Shown here: positions 53,944 to 62,001 of the stretch, piece after piece
Layout: the number at the start of each line of letters is the position of its first letter
Numbering within the stretch: position 1 is the first letter of the stretch
Assembly (NCBI RefSeq): GCF_001544515.1
Contig: NZ_FCOL02000007.1
Coordinates: forward strand, 124,001 to 188,000
DNA length: 64,000 nt
Direction: 5' to 3'
Origin: Caballeronia terrestris
GTDB lineage: Bacteria > Pseudomonadota > Gammaproteobacteria > Burkholderiales > Burkholderiaceae
Made by a program: the position numbers and the translations under genes
The notes under the pieces: generated by a model
What the model saw: the letters and a program-made list of their open reading frames with translations, nothing else
The model's database searches: none
Told to the model about the DNA's origin: nothing

Positions 53944-55731
53944 ATGGGACAGTACGCCGCGCCGCTGCGTGACATGCAATTCGTATTGCACGAAGTGCTT
54001 AATGTCGAAACCGAACTCAAGAACATGCCGAAGCATGCCGACCTCGACGCCGACACCATCAATCAGGTGCTCGAGGAAGCCGGCAAGTTCTGCTCCGAAG
54101 TCGTTTTCCCGCTGAACCAGATCGGTGATCGCGAAGGCTGCACCTACGAAGGCGACGGCGTCGTGCGCACGCCGACGGGCTTCAAGGAAGCGTATCGCCA
54201 GTACGTCGGAGCCGGCTGGCCGGCGCTCGGCTGCGATCCCGAATTCGGCGGCCAGGGCCTGCCCGCGTTCGTGAACAACGCGATATACGAGATGCTGAAC
54301 TCGTCGAATCAGGCGTGGGCGATGTATCCCGGCCTCTCGCACGGCGCGTACGAATGCCTGCACGAGCACGGCACGCCGGATCAGAAATCGGTGTATCTGC
54401 CGAAGCTGGTCTCGGGCGTCTGGACCGGCACGATGTGCCTGACCGAGCCGCATTGCGGCACCGACCTCGGCATCCTCCGCACGAAAGCCGAGCCGAACAG
54501 CGACGGCTCGTATTCGATCTCCGGCACGAAAATCTTCATCTCCAGCGGCGAACACGATCTCGCCGAGAACATCGTTCACCTCGTGCTCGCGCGCCTGCCG
54601 GGCGCGCCGATCGGCACGAAGGGCATCTCGCTTTTCATCGTGCCGAAATTCGTCCCGACCGATGCCGGCGAACCCGGTGAGCGCAACGGCGTGAAGTGCG
54701 GCTCGATCGAACACAAGATGGGCATCCACGGCAATTCCACCTGCGTGATCAATCTCGATAACGCGAAGGGCTGGCTCGTCGGCGAGGCGAACAAGGGCCT
54801 CAACGCGATGTTCGTGATGATGAACGCGGCGCGTCTCGGCGTCGGCATGCAGGGTCTCGGGCTCACCGAAGTCGCGTATCAGAATTCGCTCGTGTACGCG
54901 AAGGAGCGCCTGCAGATGCGCTCGCTGACCGGCCCGAAAGCGCCGGAAAAGGCCGCCGATCCGATCATCGTGCATCCGGACGTGCGCCGCATGCTGCTCA
55001 CGCAGAAGGCCTACGCCGAAGCCGGCCGTGCGTTCACGTACTGGGCGGCGCTCAACATCGACAAGGAACTCTCGCACGCGGACGAATCCGTGCGCCGTGA
55101 TTCCGGCGATTTCGTCGCGCTGCTCACGCCCGTCATCAAGGCGTTCCTCACGGACAACGCGTTCGAAGGCACGAACATGGGCATGCAGATCTACGGCGGG
55201 CACGGCTACATCGCCGAGTGGGGCATGGAGCAGTACGTGCGCGACGCGCGCATCAACATGATCTACGAAGGCACGAACTCGATTCAGGCGCTCGACCTGC
55301 TCGGCCGCAAGATCCTCGGCGACATGGGCGCGAAGCTGAAGAAGTTCGGCAAGCTCGTCTCGGATTTCGTCGAAGAGGAAGGCGTGAAGCCCGAGATGCA
55401 GGAGTTCATCAACCCGCTCGCGGACATCGGCGACAAGGTCCAGAAGCTGACGATGGAAATCGGCATGAAGGCGATGCAGAACCCGGACGAAGTCGGCGCC
55501 GCCGCCGTGCCGTACATGCGCACGGTCGGCCATCTCGTGTTCTCGTACTTCTGGGCACGCATGGCGCGCATCGCGCTGGACAAGCAAGCCGAAGGCGATC
55601 CGTTCTACAAGGCGAAGCTCGGGACCGCGCGCTTCTACTTCGCGAAGCTCTTGCCCGAAACGGCATCGACGATCCGCGCCGCGCGCGCCGGATCGAAGAC
55701 GCTGATGAACTACGACGAAGCGCTGTTCTAA
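53944..55731 (+). CDS. Acyl-CoA dehydrogenase (FadE-like, long form)
   Basis: FAD enzyme for the first step of fatty-acid beta-oxidation, 595 residues. Residues 1-35 are the extra N-terminal segment of long ACADs (MGQYAAPLRDMQFVLHEVLN). The N, middle and C domains follow: GWPALGCDPEFGGQGLPAFV, MCLTEPHCGTDLGILRTKAE (FAD/substrate loop), KMGIHGNSTCVINLDNAKGW, and VMMNAARLGVGMQGLGLTEV. The catalytic Glu is in NMIYEGTNSIQALDLLGRKI (about 440). A C-terminal extension to residue 595 is present. First enzyme of the operon; a perfect 14-bp hairpin separates it from the next gene. Confidence 0.94.
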   Translation: MGQYAAPLRDMQFVLHEVLNVETELKNMPKHADLDADTINQVLEEAGKFCSEVVFPLNQIGDREGCTYEGDGVVRTPTGFKEAYRQYVGAGWPALGCDPEFGGQGLPAFVNNAIYEMLNSSNQAWAMYPGLSHGAYECLHEHGTPDQKSVYLPKLVSGVWTGTMCLTEPHCGTDLGILRTKAEPNSDGSYSISGTKIFISSGEHDLAENIVHLVLARLPGAPIGTKGISLFIVPKFVPTDAGEPGERNGVKCGSIEHKMGIHGNSTCVINLDNAKGWLVGEANKGLNAMFVMMNAARLGVGMQGLGLTEVAYQNSLVYAKERLQMRSLTGPKAPEKAADPIIVHPDVRRMLLTQKAYAEAGRAFTYWAALNIDKELSHADESVRRDSGDFVALLTPVIKAFLTDNAFEGTNMGMQIYGGHGYIAEWGMEQYVRDARINMIYEGTNSIQALDLLGRKILGDMGAKLKKFGKLVSDFVEEEGVKPEMQEFINPLADIGDKVQKLTMEIGMKAMQNPDEVGAAAVPYMRTVGHLVFSYFWARMARIALDKQAEGDPFYKAKLGTARFYFAKLLPETASTIRAARAGSKTLMNYDEALF

Positions 55732-55745
55732 GCGTCTTTTCGTGA

Positions 55746-55786
55746 GGCGTGCGCCGCTTGTCTGCAAGCACAAAGCGGCGCACGCC
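55746..55786 (+). other. 14-bp perfect hairpin between acyl-CoA dehydrogenase and FadN-type genes
   Basis: Arms GGCGTGCGCCGCTT (55746-55759) and AAGCGGCGCACGCC (55773-55786) pair perfectly around a 13-nt loop, in the 112-nt gap. No T run follows. It starts 15 nt after the stop and could stabilise the upstream mRNA or lower downstream expression. Confidence 0.65.
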
Positions 55787-55843
55787 GGCCTCTCAAGCCG
55801 CTTCGCACGAAGCGCATCGAATCAATACTCCCGGAGATAAAAC

Positions 55844-58279
55844 GTGAGCAACCTGAATATCGCCAAGGTCGCCGTGCTCGGCGCCGGCGTGATGGGCGCG
55901 CAGATCGCCGCGCACCTCGTCAACGCCCGTGTGCCGGTCCTGCTGTTCGACCTGCCCGCGAAGGAAGGCCCGAAGAACGGCATCGCGATCAAGGCGATCG
56001 AGAATCTGAAGAAGCTCTCGCCGGCGCCGTTCGGCGTGAAGGACGACGCGCAGTACATCGAGCCCGCAAACTACGACGACGATATCGAGAAACTGAAGGA
56101 ATGCGATCTCGTGATCGAAGCGATCGCCGAGCGCATGGACTGGAAGCACGACCTGTACAAGAAGGTCTCGCCGTTCATCGCCGATCATGCGATTTTTGCG
56201 ACGAACACGTCGGGGCTGTCGATCACGGAGCTGTCGAAGGGATTCTCCGACGAGTTGAAGGCGCGCTTTTGCGGCGTGCATTTCTTCAACCCGCCGCGCT
56301 ACATGCATCTCGTCGAGTTGATTCCGACCGCATCGACGCGTCCGGAAATCCTCGATCAGCTTGAGACGTTTCTCACGAGCGTCGTCGGCAAGGGCGTCGT
56401 GCGCGCGAAGGACACGCCGAATTTCATCGCGAACCGCGTTGGCATCTTCTCGATTCTCGCGGTGATCGCCGAAGCGCAGAAGTTCGGCCTGCGCTTCGAC
56501 GAAGTCGACGACCTGACCGGCGCGCGCCTCGGCCGCGCGAAGTCGGCGACGTTCCGCACGGCGGACGTGGTCGGCCTCGACACGATGGCGCACGTCATCA
56601 AGACGATGCAGGACAACCTCGCCGATGATCCGTTCTTCCCGGTCTACGAAACGCCTGCTGTGCTCGCCGCGCTGGTGCGGCAGGGCGCGCTCGGCCAGAA
56701 GACCGGCGCGGGTTTCTACAAGAAGGAAGGCAAAGCGATCAAGGTGCTCGATCCGAAGTCGGGCGGGTATGTCGATGGCGGCGCGAAGGCTGACGAACTC
56801 ATCGGCCGGATCCTGAAGCGTCCGCCCGCCGAGCGGCTGAAGCTGTTGCGCGAATCGGAGCATCCCCAGGCGCAGTTCCTGTGGGCGATCTTCCGCGACG
56901 TGTTCCACTACATCGGCGTGCATCTCGAATCGATCGCCGATAACGCGCGCGACGTCGATCTCGCGATCCGCTGGGGTTTCGGCTGGAATGAGGGCCCGTT
57001 CGAAGGCTGGCAGGCCGCCGGCTGGCAGCAGATCGCAACGTGGGTGAAAGAAGACATCGACGCGGGCCGTGCGCTCTCGAACGCGCCGCTGCCGTCGTGG
57101 GTGTTCGACGGCCCGGTCGCGGAGAAGGGCGGCGTGCACACGCCGGAAGGCTCATGGTCGCCAGCGGCGCGCAAGTTCGTGCCGCGCTCAGGCTTGCCGG
57201 TCTACGAGAAGCAAGTGTTCCGCGCGCCGCTTGCGGGCGAAACCGCCACCGATCCGAAGTCCTACGGCAAGACGCTGTTCGAAACGGAAACGGTGCGCGC
57301 GTGGGTCGATGACCGCGCGGGCGAAGACGACGTCGTGATCGTGTCGTTCAAGAGCAAGATGAACACGATCGGACCGTCGGTGCTCGACGGCCTGACACAA
57401 GCCATCGACCTCGCCGAGAAAGACTACAAGGGCGTCGTGATCTGGCAGCCGACCTCGCTCAAGCTCGGTAATCCGGGCGGCGCGTTCTCGGCGGGCGCGA
57501 ATCTCGAAGAAGCGATGCCCGCGTTCATGATGGGCGGCGCGAAGGGCATCGAGCCGTTTGTGAAGAAATTCCAGCAGGGCATGCTGCGCGTGAAGTACGC
57601 GAACGTGCCGGTCGTGGCGGCGGTGTCGGGCATCGCGCTCGGCGGCGGCTGCGAACTCGTGCTGCATACGGCTAAACGCGTCGCGCATATAGAAAGCTAC
57701 ATCGGGCTGGTGGAAGTGGGCGTCGGTCTCGTGCCGGCGGGCGGCGGGCTGAAGGAAGCCGCGCTGCGTGCAGCGGAAGCGGCAAGCGCAGTCAACGCGA
57801 CCAGCGATCTGCTCAAGTTCCTGCAAAAGTCGTTCGAAAACGCGGCGATGGCGAAGGTCTCGGCCTCCGCGCTCGATGCCCGCGCGATGGGCTATCTCAA
57901 GCCGTCGGACACGATCGTCTTCAATGTGCACGAACTGCTCGACATCGCGAAGAAGGAAGCGCGTGCGTTGAGCGCCGCAGGCTATCGTCCGCCGCTGCGC
58001 GTGAAGCAGGTGCCCGTCGCGGGCCGCTCGGCGGTCTCGACGATCAAGGCGTCGCTCGTCAACATGCGCGACGGCCGCTTCATCAGCGAGCACGATTTCC
58101 TGATCGCGAGCCGCATCGCGGGAGCGGTGTGCGGCGGCGATGTCGAAGCGGGCAGTCTCGTCGATGAAGAGTGGCTGCTGAAGCTCGAACGTCAGGCGTT
58201 CATCGACTTGCTCGGCACGCAGAAGACGCAGGAACGGATCATGGGCATGTTGCAGACCGGCAAGCCGGTTCGCAACTGA
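55844..58279 (+). CDS. FadN-type 3-hydroxyacyl-CoA dehydrogenase / enoyl-CoA hydratase
   Basis: Multifunctional beta-oxidation enzyme of 811 residues with a GTG start. The N-terminal HAD NAD-binding domain has KVAVLGAGVMGAQIAAHLVN (residues 6-25), the catalytic His region CGVHFFNPPRYMHLVELIPT, and KDTPNFIANRVGIFSILAVI. HAD C-terminal helices follow to about 440. The crotonase domain is C-terminal (about 495-700: GGAFSAGANLEEAMPAFM, ALGGGCELVLHTAKRVAHIE, VEVGVGLVPAGGGLKEAALR). This order is the reverse of E. coli FadB and matches Bacillus FadN. A TTL-free last part ends TGKPVRN. The thiolase gene starts 19 nt later. Confidence 0.93.
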   Translation: MSNLNIAKVAVLGAGVMGAQIAAHLVNARVPVLLFDLPAKEGPKNGIAIKAIENLKKLSPAPFGVKDDAQYIEPANYDDDIEKLKECDLVIEAIAERMDWKHDLYKKVSPFIADHAIFATNTSGLSITELSKGFSDELKARFCGVHFFNPPRYMHLVELIPTASTRPEILDQLETFLTSVVGKGVVRAKDTPNFIANRVGIFSILAVIAEAQKFGLRFDEVDDLTGARLGRAKSATFRTADVVGLDTMAHVIKTMQDNLADDPFFPVYETPAVLAALVRQGALGQKTGAGFYKKEGKAIKVLDPKSGGYVDGGAKADELIGRILKRPPAERLKLLRESEHPQAQFLWAIFRDVFHYIGVHLESIADNARDVDLAIRWGFGWNEGPFEGWQAAGWQQIATWVKEDIDAGRALSNAPLPSWVFDGPVAEKGGVHTPEGSWSPAARKFVPRSGLPVYEKQVFRAPLAGETATDPKSYGKTLFETETVRAWVDDRAGEDDVVIVSFKSKMNTIGPSVLDGLTQAIDLAEKDYKGVVIWQPTSLKLGNPGGAFSAGANLEEAMPAFMMGGAKGIEPFVKKFQQGMLRVKYANVPVVAAVSGIALGGGCELVLHTAKRVAHIESYIGLVEVGVGLVPAGGGLKEAALRAAEAASAVNATSDLLKFLQKSFENAAMAKVSASALDARAMGYLKPSDTIVFNVHELLDIAKKEARALSAAGYRPPLRVKQVPVAGRSAVSTIKASLVNMRDGRFISEHDFLIASRIAGAVCGGDVEAGSLVDEEWLLKLERQAFIDLLGTQKTQERIMGMLQTGKPVRN

Positions 58280-58298
58280 GCGCACACAGGAGCTGGAT

Positions 58299-59498
58299 AT
58301 GAGCAAACAATTGCAGGACGCATACATCGTCGCCGCGAGCCGCACGCCAATCGGCAAGGCGCCGCGCGGCATGTTCAAGAACACGCGCCCGGACGAACTG
58401 CTCGTCCACGCGATCCGGTCGGCCGTCGCGCAAGTGCCGGGTCTGGACACGAAGCTGATCGAGGACGCCATCATTGGCTGCGCGATTCCCGAAGCGGAGC
58501 AGGGATTGAACGTCGCGCGCATCGGCGCGTTGCTGGCTGGACTGCCGAACACGGTCGGCGGCGTGACGGTGAACCGCTTCTGCGCGTCGGGCGTGACGGC
58601 GCTCGCGATGGCGGCGGACCGCATTCGCGTCGGCGAGTCGGATGTGATGATCGCGGGCGGCTGCGAATCGATGAGCATGGTGCCGATGATGGGCAACAAG
58701 CCATCGCTGCCGCCGCATATCTTCGATCGTGACGAGAACGTTGGCATCGCATACGGGATGGGGCTGACCGCCGAGCGAGTGGCCGAGCGCTGGAAGATCA
58801 GCCGCGAGGCGCAGGACGCGTTCGCGGTGGAGTCGCATCGCAAGGCGCTGGCGGCGCAAGAGGCAGGCGAGTTCGACGATGAAATCGCCGCGTTCACGCT
58901 GAACGAACGCTTCCCCGATCTCGCGACTGGCGACGTGCGCGTGAATTCGCGCGAGATCCGTCTCGACGAAGGCCCGCGCGCCGGAACGACGCTCGAAGGC
59001 CTTGCCAAGCTGCGCCCGGTGTTCGCGAACAAGGGTTCTGTCACTGCCGGCAACAGCTCGCAGACATCGGATGGCGCGGGCGCGCTGATCGTCGTGTCGG
59101 AGAAGATCTTGAAACAGTTCAACCTCACGCCGCTCGCGCGCTTCGTGAGCTTCGCGGTGCGCGGCGTGCCGCCGGAGATCATGGGCATCGGTCCGAAGGA
59201 AGCGATTCCGGCCGCGTTGAAGGCCGCGGGCCTGAAGCAGGACGACATCGACTGGATCGAACTCAACGAGGCCTTTGCCGCGCAGGCGCTGGCGGTGACG
59301 CAGGACCTCGGCCTCGACCCGTCGAAGATCAACCCGCTCGGCGGCGCGATCGCGCTCGGGCATCCGCTCGGTGCGACGGGCGCGATCCGCGCATCGACGG
59401 TCGTGCACGGCCTGCGCCGGCGCAACCTGAAATACGGCATGGTGACGATGTGCGTCGGTACCGGCATGGGCGCCGCGGGCATCATCGAACGGCTGTAA
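58299..59498 (+). CDS. Acetyl-CoA C-acyltransferase (3-ketoacyl-CoA thiolase)
   Basis: Last enzyme of the beta-oxidation cycle, cleaving 3-ketoacyl-CoA with CoA, 399 residues. The acyl-accepting Cys is in VNRFCASGVTALAMAADRIR (about 89). The catalytic His is in GGAIALGHPLGATGAIRAST (about 355). The second Cys is in VTMCVGTGMGAAGIIERL at the C-terminus (about 386). The start SKQLQDAYIVAASRTPIGKA is typical of FadA/FadI-type thiolases. With a FadN-type partner it likely forms the multienzyme unit of this operon. A strong hairpin separates it from the hydratase gene. Confidence 0.95.
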   Translation: MSKQLQDAYIVAASRTPIGKAPRGMFKNTRPDELLVHAIRSAVAQVPGLDTKLIEDAIIGCAIPEAEQGLNVARIGALLAGLPNTVGGVTVNRFCASGVTALAMAADRIRVGESDVMIAGGCESMSMVPMMGNKPSLPPHIFDRDENVGIAYGMGLTAERVAERWKISREAQDAFAVESHRKALAAQEAGEFDDEIAAFTLNERFPDLATGDVRVNSREIRLDEGPRAGTTLEGLAKLRPVFANKGSVTAGNSSQTSDGAGALIVVSEKILKQFNLTPLARFVSFAVRGVPPEIMGIGPKEAIPAALKAAGLKQDDIDWIELNEAFAAQALAVTQDLGLDPSKINPLGGAIALGHPLGATGAIRASTVVHGLRRRNLKYGMVTMCVGTGMGAAGIIERL

Positions 59499-59524
59499 GC
59501 GAGCACGCGGCATCACTCGAAACG

Positions 59525-59559
59525 ACGGTTCGCAAGCCTCCGTGCTTGCGAACCGTTTT
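59525..59559 (+). terminator. Terminator-like hairpin between thiolase and enoyl-CoA hydratase genes
   Basis: Arms ACGGTTCGCAAG and CTTGCGAACCGT pair perfectly (12 bp, 8-nt loop) and are followed by four T residues, 26 nt after the thiolase stop. Probably a partial terminator inside the operon. Confidence 0.65.
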
Positions 59560-59574
59560 CACATAGGAGACAAG

Positions 59575-60339
59575 ATGGACATACTCATCGAACGAGCCGA
59601 CGGCGTGCTGACCATCGCGCTCAACCGGCCCGACAAGAAGAACGCGATCACGGCCGCGATGTACCAGGAAATGGCCGACGCGTTCTTCGAAGCCGAGAAG
59701 GACGCCACTGTGCGCGTCGTGCTGATCCGCGGCAACGGCGGCACGTTCTGCGCAGGCAACGATCTCGAAGACTTCGTGAACGCGCCCTCGATGGACCAGG
59801 AAGCGCCCGTGCTCCAGTTCCTGCGCCGCATCAGCACGGCGCCCAAGCCCGTGGTGGCCGCGGTGGCAGGCGCGGCGGTCGGCGTCGGCACGACGATGCT
59901 GCTGCATTGCGACCTCGTCTACGCGGCATCGACGGCGAAATTTTCGCTGCCTTTCGTGCAACTCGGGCTCGTGCCGGAAGCGGCGTCGAGCTTGCTGCTG
60001 CCTCATGTCGCGGGGTATCAGCGCGCGGCGGAGAAGCTGCTCTTGGGCGAAGCGTTCGATGTGAACGAAGCGCTCGGCATGGGCTTCGTCAATCGGGCGA
60101 TGGACGCCGCAGAAGTCGATGCCTTCGCGCTCAAGCAGGCGAAGAAGCTCGCGGCGTTGCCTGCGTCGTCGCTACGGGTGAGCAAGGTGCTGATGAAGAG
60201 CACGGCCGCTCGCGAGGTCGCCTTGCGCATCGACGAGGAAGCGGAGCACTTCGCCAGGATGCTGAAGGCGCCCGAAGCGCGCGAGGCGTTTCAGGCGTTC
60301 TTCGAGAAGCGTAAGCCGGACTTCAGCCGCTTCGATTGA
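59575..60339 (+). CDS. Enoyl-CoA hydratase/isomerase family protein
   Basis: Crotonase-family enzyme of 254 residues. The conserved oxyanion-hole segments are VLIRGNGGTFCAGNDLEDFV (about 43-62) and AAVAGAAVGVGTTMLLHCDL (about 96-115). The AAST AKFSLPFVQLGLVPEAASSL block contains the usual catalytic-region Glu. An AGGAG ribosome-binding site lies 5 nt before ATG 59575, which decides that start. It is the fourth gene of the fatty-acid unit and probably handles unsaturated or particular enoyl-CoA substrates beyond the FadN-type hydratase. It converges on fdhD with a 3-nt gap. Confidence 0.9.
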   Translation: MDILIERADGVLTIALNRPDKKNAITAAMYQEMADAFFEAEKDATVRVVLIRGNGGTFCAGNDLEDFVNAPSMDQEAPVLQFLRRISTAPKPVVAAVAGAAVGVGTTMLLHCDLVYAASTAKFSLPFVQLGLVPEAASSLLLPHVAGYQRAAEKLLLGEAFDVNEALGMGFVNRAMDAAEVDAFALKQAKKLAALPASSLRVSKVLMKSTAAREVALRIDEEAEHFARMLKAPEAREAFQAFFEKRKPDFSRFD

Positions 60340-60342
60340 ACT

Positions 60343-61170
60343 TCATTCCACGTCGTATTCGACGAAGCTGCTCTCCCGCGCGAAGCTGACGAGCCGCAAG
60401 CCCGCCTGCTTCGCGATGGAGATCGCAAGCGAAGTCGGCGCGGAAATCGTCACGACCATCGGCACGCCGACGCGCGCCGACTTGCGCACGAGTTCATAGC
60501 TCGCGCGGCTCGACAGGAACACGAAGCCTTGCGTCGTGTCCTGGCGCTCGAGAATCAGGTGGCCGATGAGCTTGTCGAGCGCGTTGTGCCGTCCGACGTC
60601 CTCGAATGCGTAGCGCACCGTGCCGGTCTCGTCGCACCATGCGGCTGCGTGCAGGCCGCCGGTCAGCTTCGTCAACTGCTGATGCGCGGGAAGCTCGCGG
60701 GAAGCGCGGGCGATGGCATCGTCGGCGAGACGCGCGAGGAAGCCAGTATCGGGCACCTGCTCGGGCTGCAAGTCGAGCAACTCGATGCTTTCGATACCGC
60801 ACACGCCGCAGCCCGTGCGGCCGGCGAGTGCCCGCCGCTTGTCCTTCAGCGCGACGAACGCCTGCTGCACCACTTGCAGATGCACTTCCGCGTGCGGCAA
60901 CGCGTTGCCGTCGTCGCGAAAGAAGACCTCGATGTCGTGGATATCGCTGCCGCGCTCCACGATGCCTTCCGTGATCGAGAACCCTACCGCGAACGCTTCA
61001 AGGTCGCGCGGCGTGCACATCATGACCGCGTGCGAGATGCCGTTGAAGACGAGCGCGACAGGCCACTCCTGACCGACGTTGTCCGCTGCTATCGCCGTGT
61101 CGCCGGCGCGATGGCGGCGCACTTGCCGCTCGATGAAACCCGGTTGATCGTCTGAGTCGAGATCGTTCAC
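60343..61170 (-). CDS. fdhD: FdhD, sulfurtransferase for formate dehydrogenase maturation
   Basis: Transfers sulfur from IscS to the molybdenum cofactor of formate dehydrogenase, 275 residues with the GTG start at 61170. That start has AAGGA nine bases upstream; an ATG at 61269 would add 33 poorly conserved residues. Core motifs are EWPVALVFNGISHAVMMCTP, DLEAFAVGFSITEGIVERGS, the redox Cys pair GRTGCGVCGIES (about 115-126), FEDVGRHNALDKLIGHLIL and FLSSRASYELVRKSARVGVP. No formate dehydrogenase genes are in the window, so the partner is elsewhere. It is divergent from the nitrate-reductase-associated gene. Confidence 0.92.
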   Translation of the reverse strand: MNDLDSDDQPGFIERQVRRHRAGDTAIAADNVGQEWPVALVFNGISHAVMMCTPRDLEAFAVGFSITEGIVERGSDIHDIEVFFRDDGNALPHAEVHLQVVQQAFVALKDKRRALAGRTGCGVCGIESIELLDLQPEQVPDTGFLARLADDAIARASRELPAHQQLTKLTGGLHAAAWCDETGTVRYAFEDVGRHNALDKLIGHLILERQDTTQGFVFLSSRASYELVRKSARVGVPMVVTISAPTSLAISIAKQAGLRLVSFARESSFVEYDVE

Positions 61171-61312
61171 TTTGATAATTCCTTGTGCCAAGCCCGGCGC
61201 GCAAATACGGGCATAACGTTTGCTGTCTGAAACGAAAATGAGCCGATGAAACACCGTGCGAATGCGCATGCACGAGCGCCTCGACTGTGGGTATAGTTGT
61301 CGTCCGAGGCCC

Positions 61313-61318
61313 TACAAT
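61313..61318 (+). promoter_or_regulatory. Candidate -10 element upstream of the nitrate-reductase-associated gene
   Basis: TACAAT about 58 nt before the chosen ATG at 61376. No good -35 at 16-18 nt upstream; GTATAGTTG further upstream is only suggestive. Confidence 0.3.
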
Positions 61319-61375
61319 AACTTAAGCCGGCGATGCATGCCGATGCGCGCCTTCTACGCCAACGAGGCAACTGTC

Positions 61376-61855
61376 ATGGGACTTTACGACGCTGCGCGCC
61401 TGTTCAACTTCGAAGTCGAGTCGTCGGAGAACCTGCGCTTCATTCCCCTTGCCGTGCGATTCAACCTCGATCGCTTTGGTCTGCGGATATCGCTCGATCA
61501 GTGGCAGATGCTGCCTTACGACGATCGCGTATTGCTCGCGCGCTTTCCCGTCGAAGACGATAGCGAGATCGAGCCGAACTTCGATCATGCCGTCGAAGAG
61601 ATGCTGCGCACGCATGCGAACGCCGAGCCCGAAAAGTTCGCCCCCGATACGGACCCTGTCTGGGCACACGCCGATGCCGTCCCCGAAACCGTCATCCGGC
61701 AGAGCAGCCTGGCCGGCGTGAGCTCGCCGAGTCTTTCGCGCTGGGGCGAACTCGACCGGTTTCAACGCTATGCGCTCGCGAAGCTCGCGCGCAGGACGGG
61801 CGAGCTGAATCACGACTTTCTGCCCGCCATGCGCGAATTCGGTCTCGCCGAGTGA
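61376..61855 (+). CDS. Nitrate reductase-associated protein family
   Basis: A 159-residue protein of the small family named for genes beside assimilatory nitrate reductase in cyanobacteria. It starts MGLYDAARLFNFEVESSENL, with FIPLAVRFNLDRFGLRISLD and QWQMLPYDDRVLLARFPVED conserved. The C-terminal half ends SLSRWGELDRFQRYALAKLA and RRTGELNHDFLPAMREF. GAGG is eight bases before ATG 61376; in-frame ATGs at 61337 and 61343 are alternatives. No function is established. It is divergent from fdhD, so both may relate to molybdoenzymes, but no nitrate reductase genes are here. Confidence 0.83.
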   Translation: MGLYDAARLFNFEVESSENLRFIPLAVRFNLDRFGLRISLDQWQMLPYDDRVLLARFPVEDDSEIEPNFDHAVEEMLRTHANAEPEKFAPDTDPVWAHADAVPETVIRQSSLAGVSSPSLSRWGELDRFQRYALAKLARRTGELNHDFLPAMREFGLAE

Positions 61856-61867
61856 ACACCCGCTGCA

Positions 61868-61895
61868 CCGCGTATTAAGCGTTTCACGCGGTTTT
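61868..61895 (+). terminator. Weak terminator-like hairpin
   Basis: CCGCGT (61868-61873) and ACGCGG (61886-61891) with a 12-nt loop followed by four T residues, 13 nt after the preceding stop. Confidence 0.35.
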
Positions 61896-62001
61896 GCGCC
61901 CCGTGCTCTAAATTCTGGTGGCTGGCGGCCGTTATTCAGTGACCGCGCCGTGGACGGTGAGTCCGCGCGCCTGCTCTCTCGGATGACGCGCGTAGCCCCC
62001 A

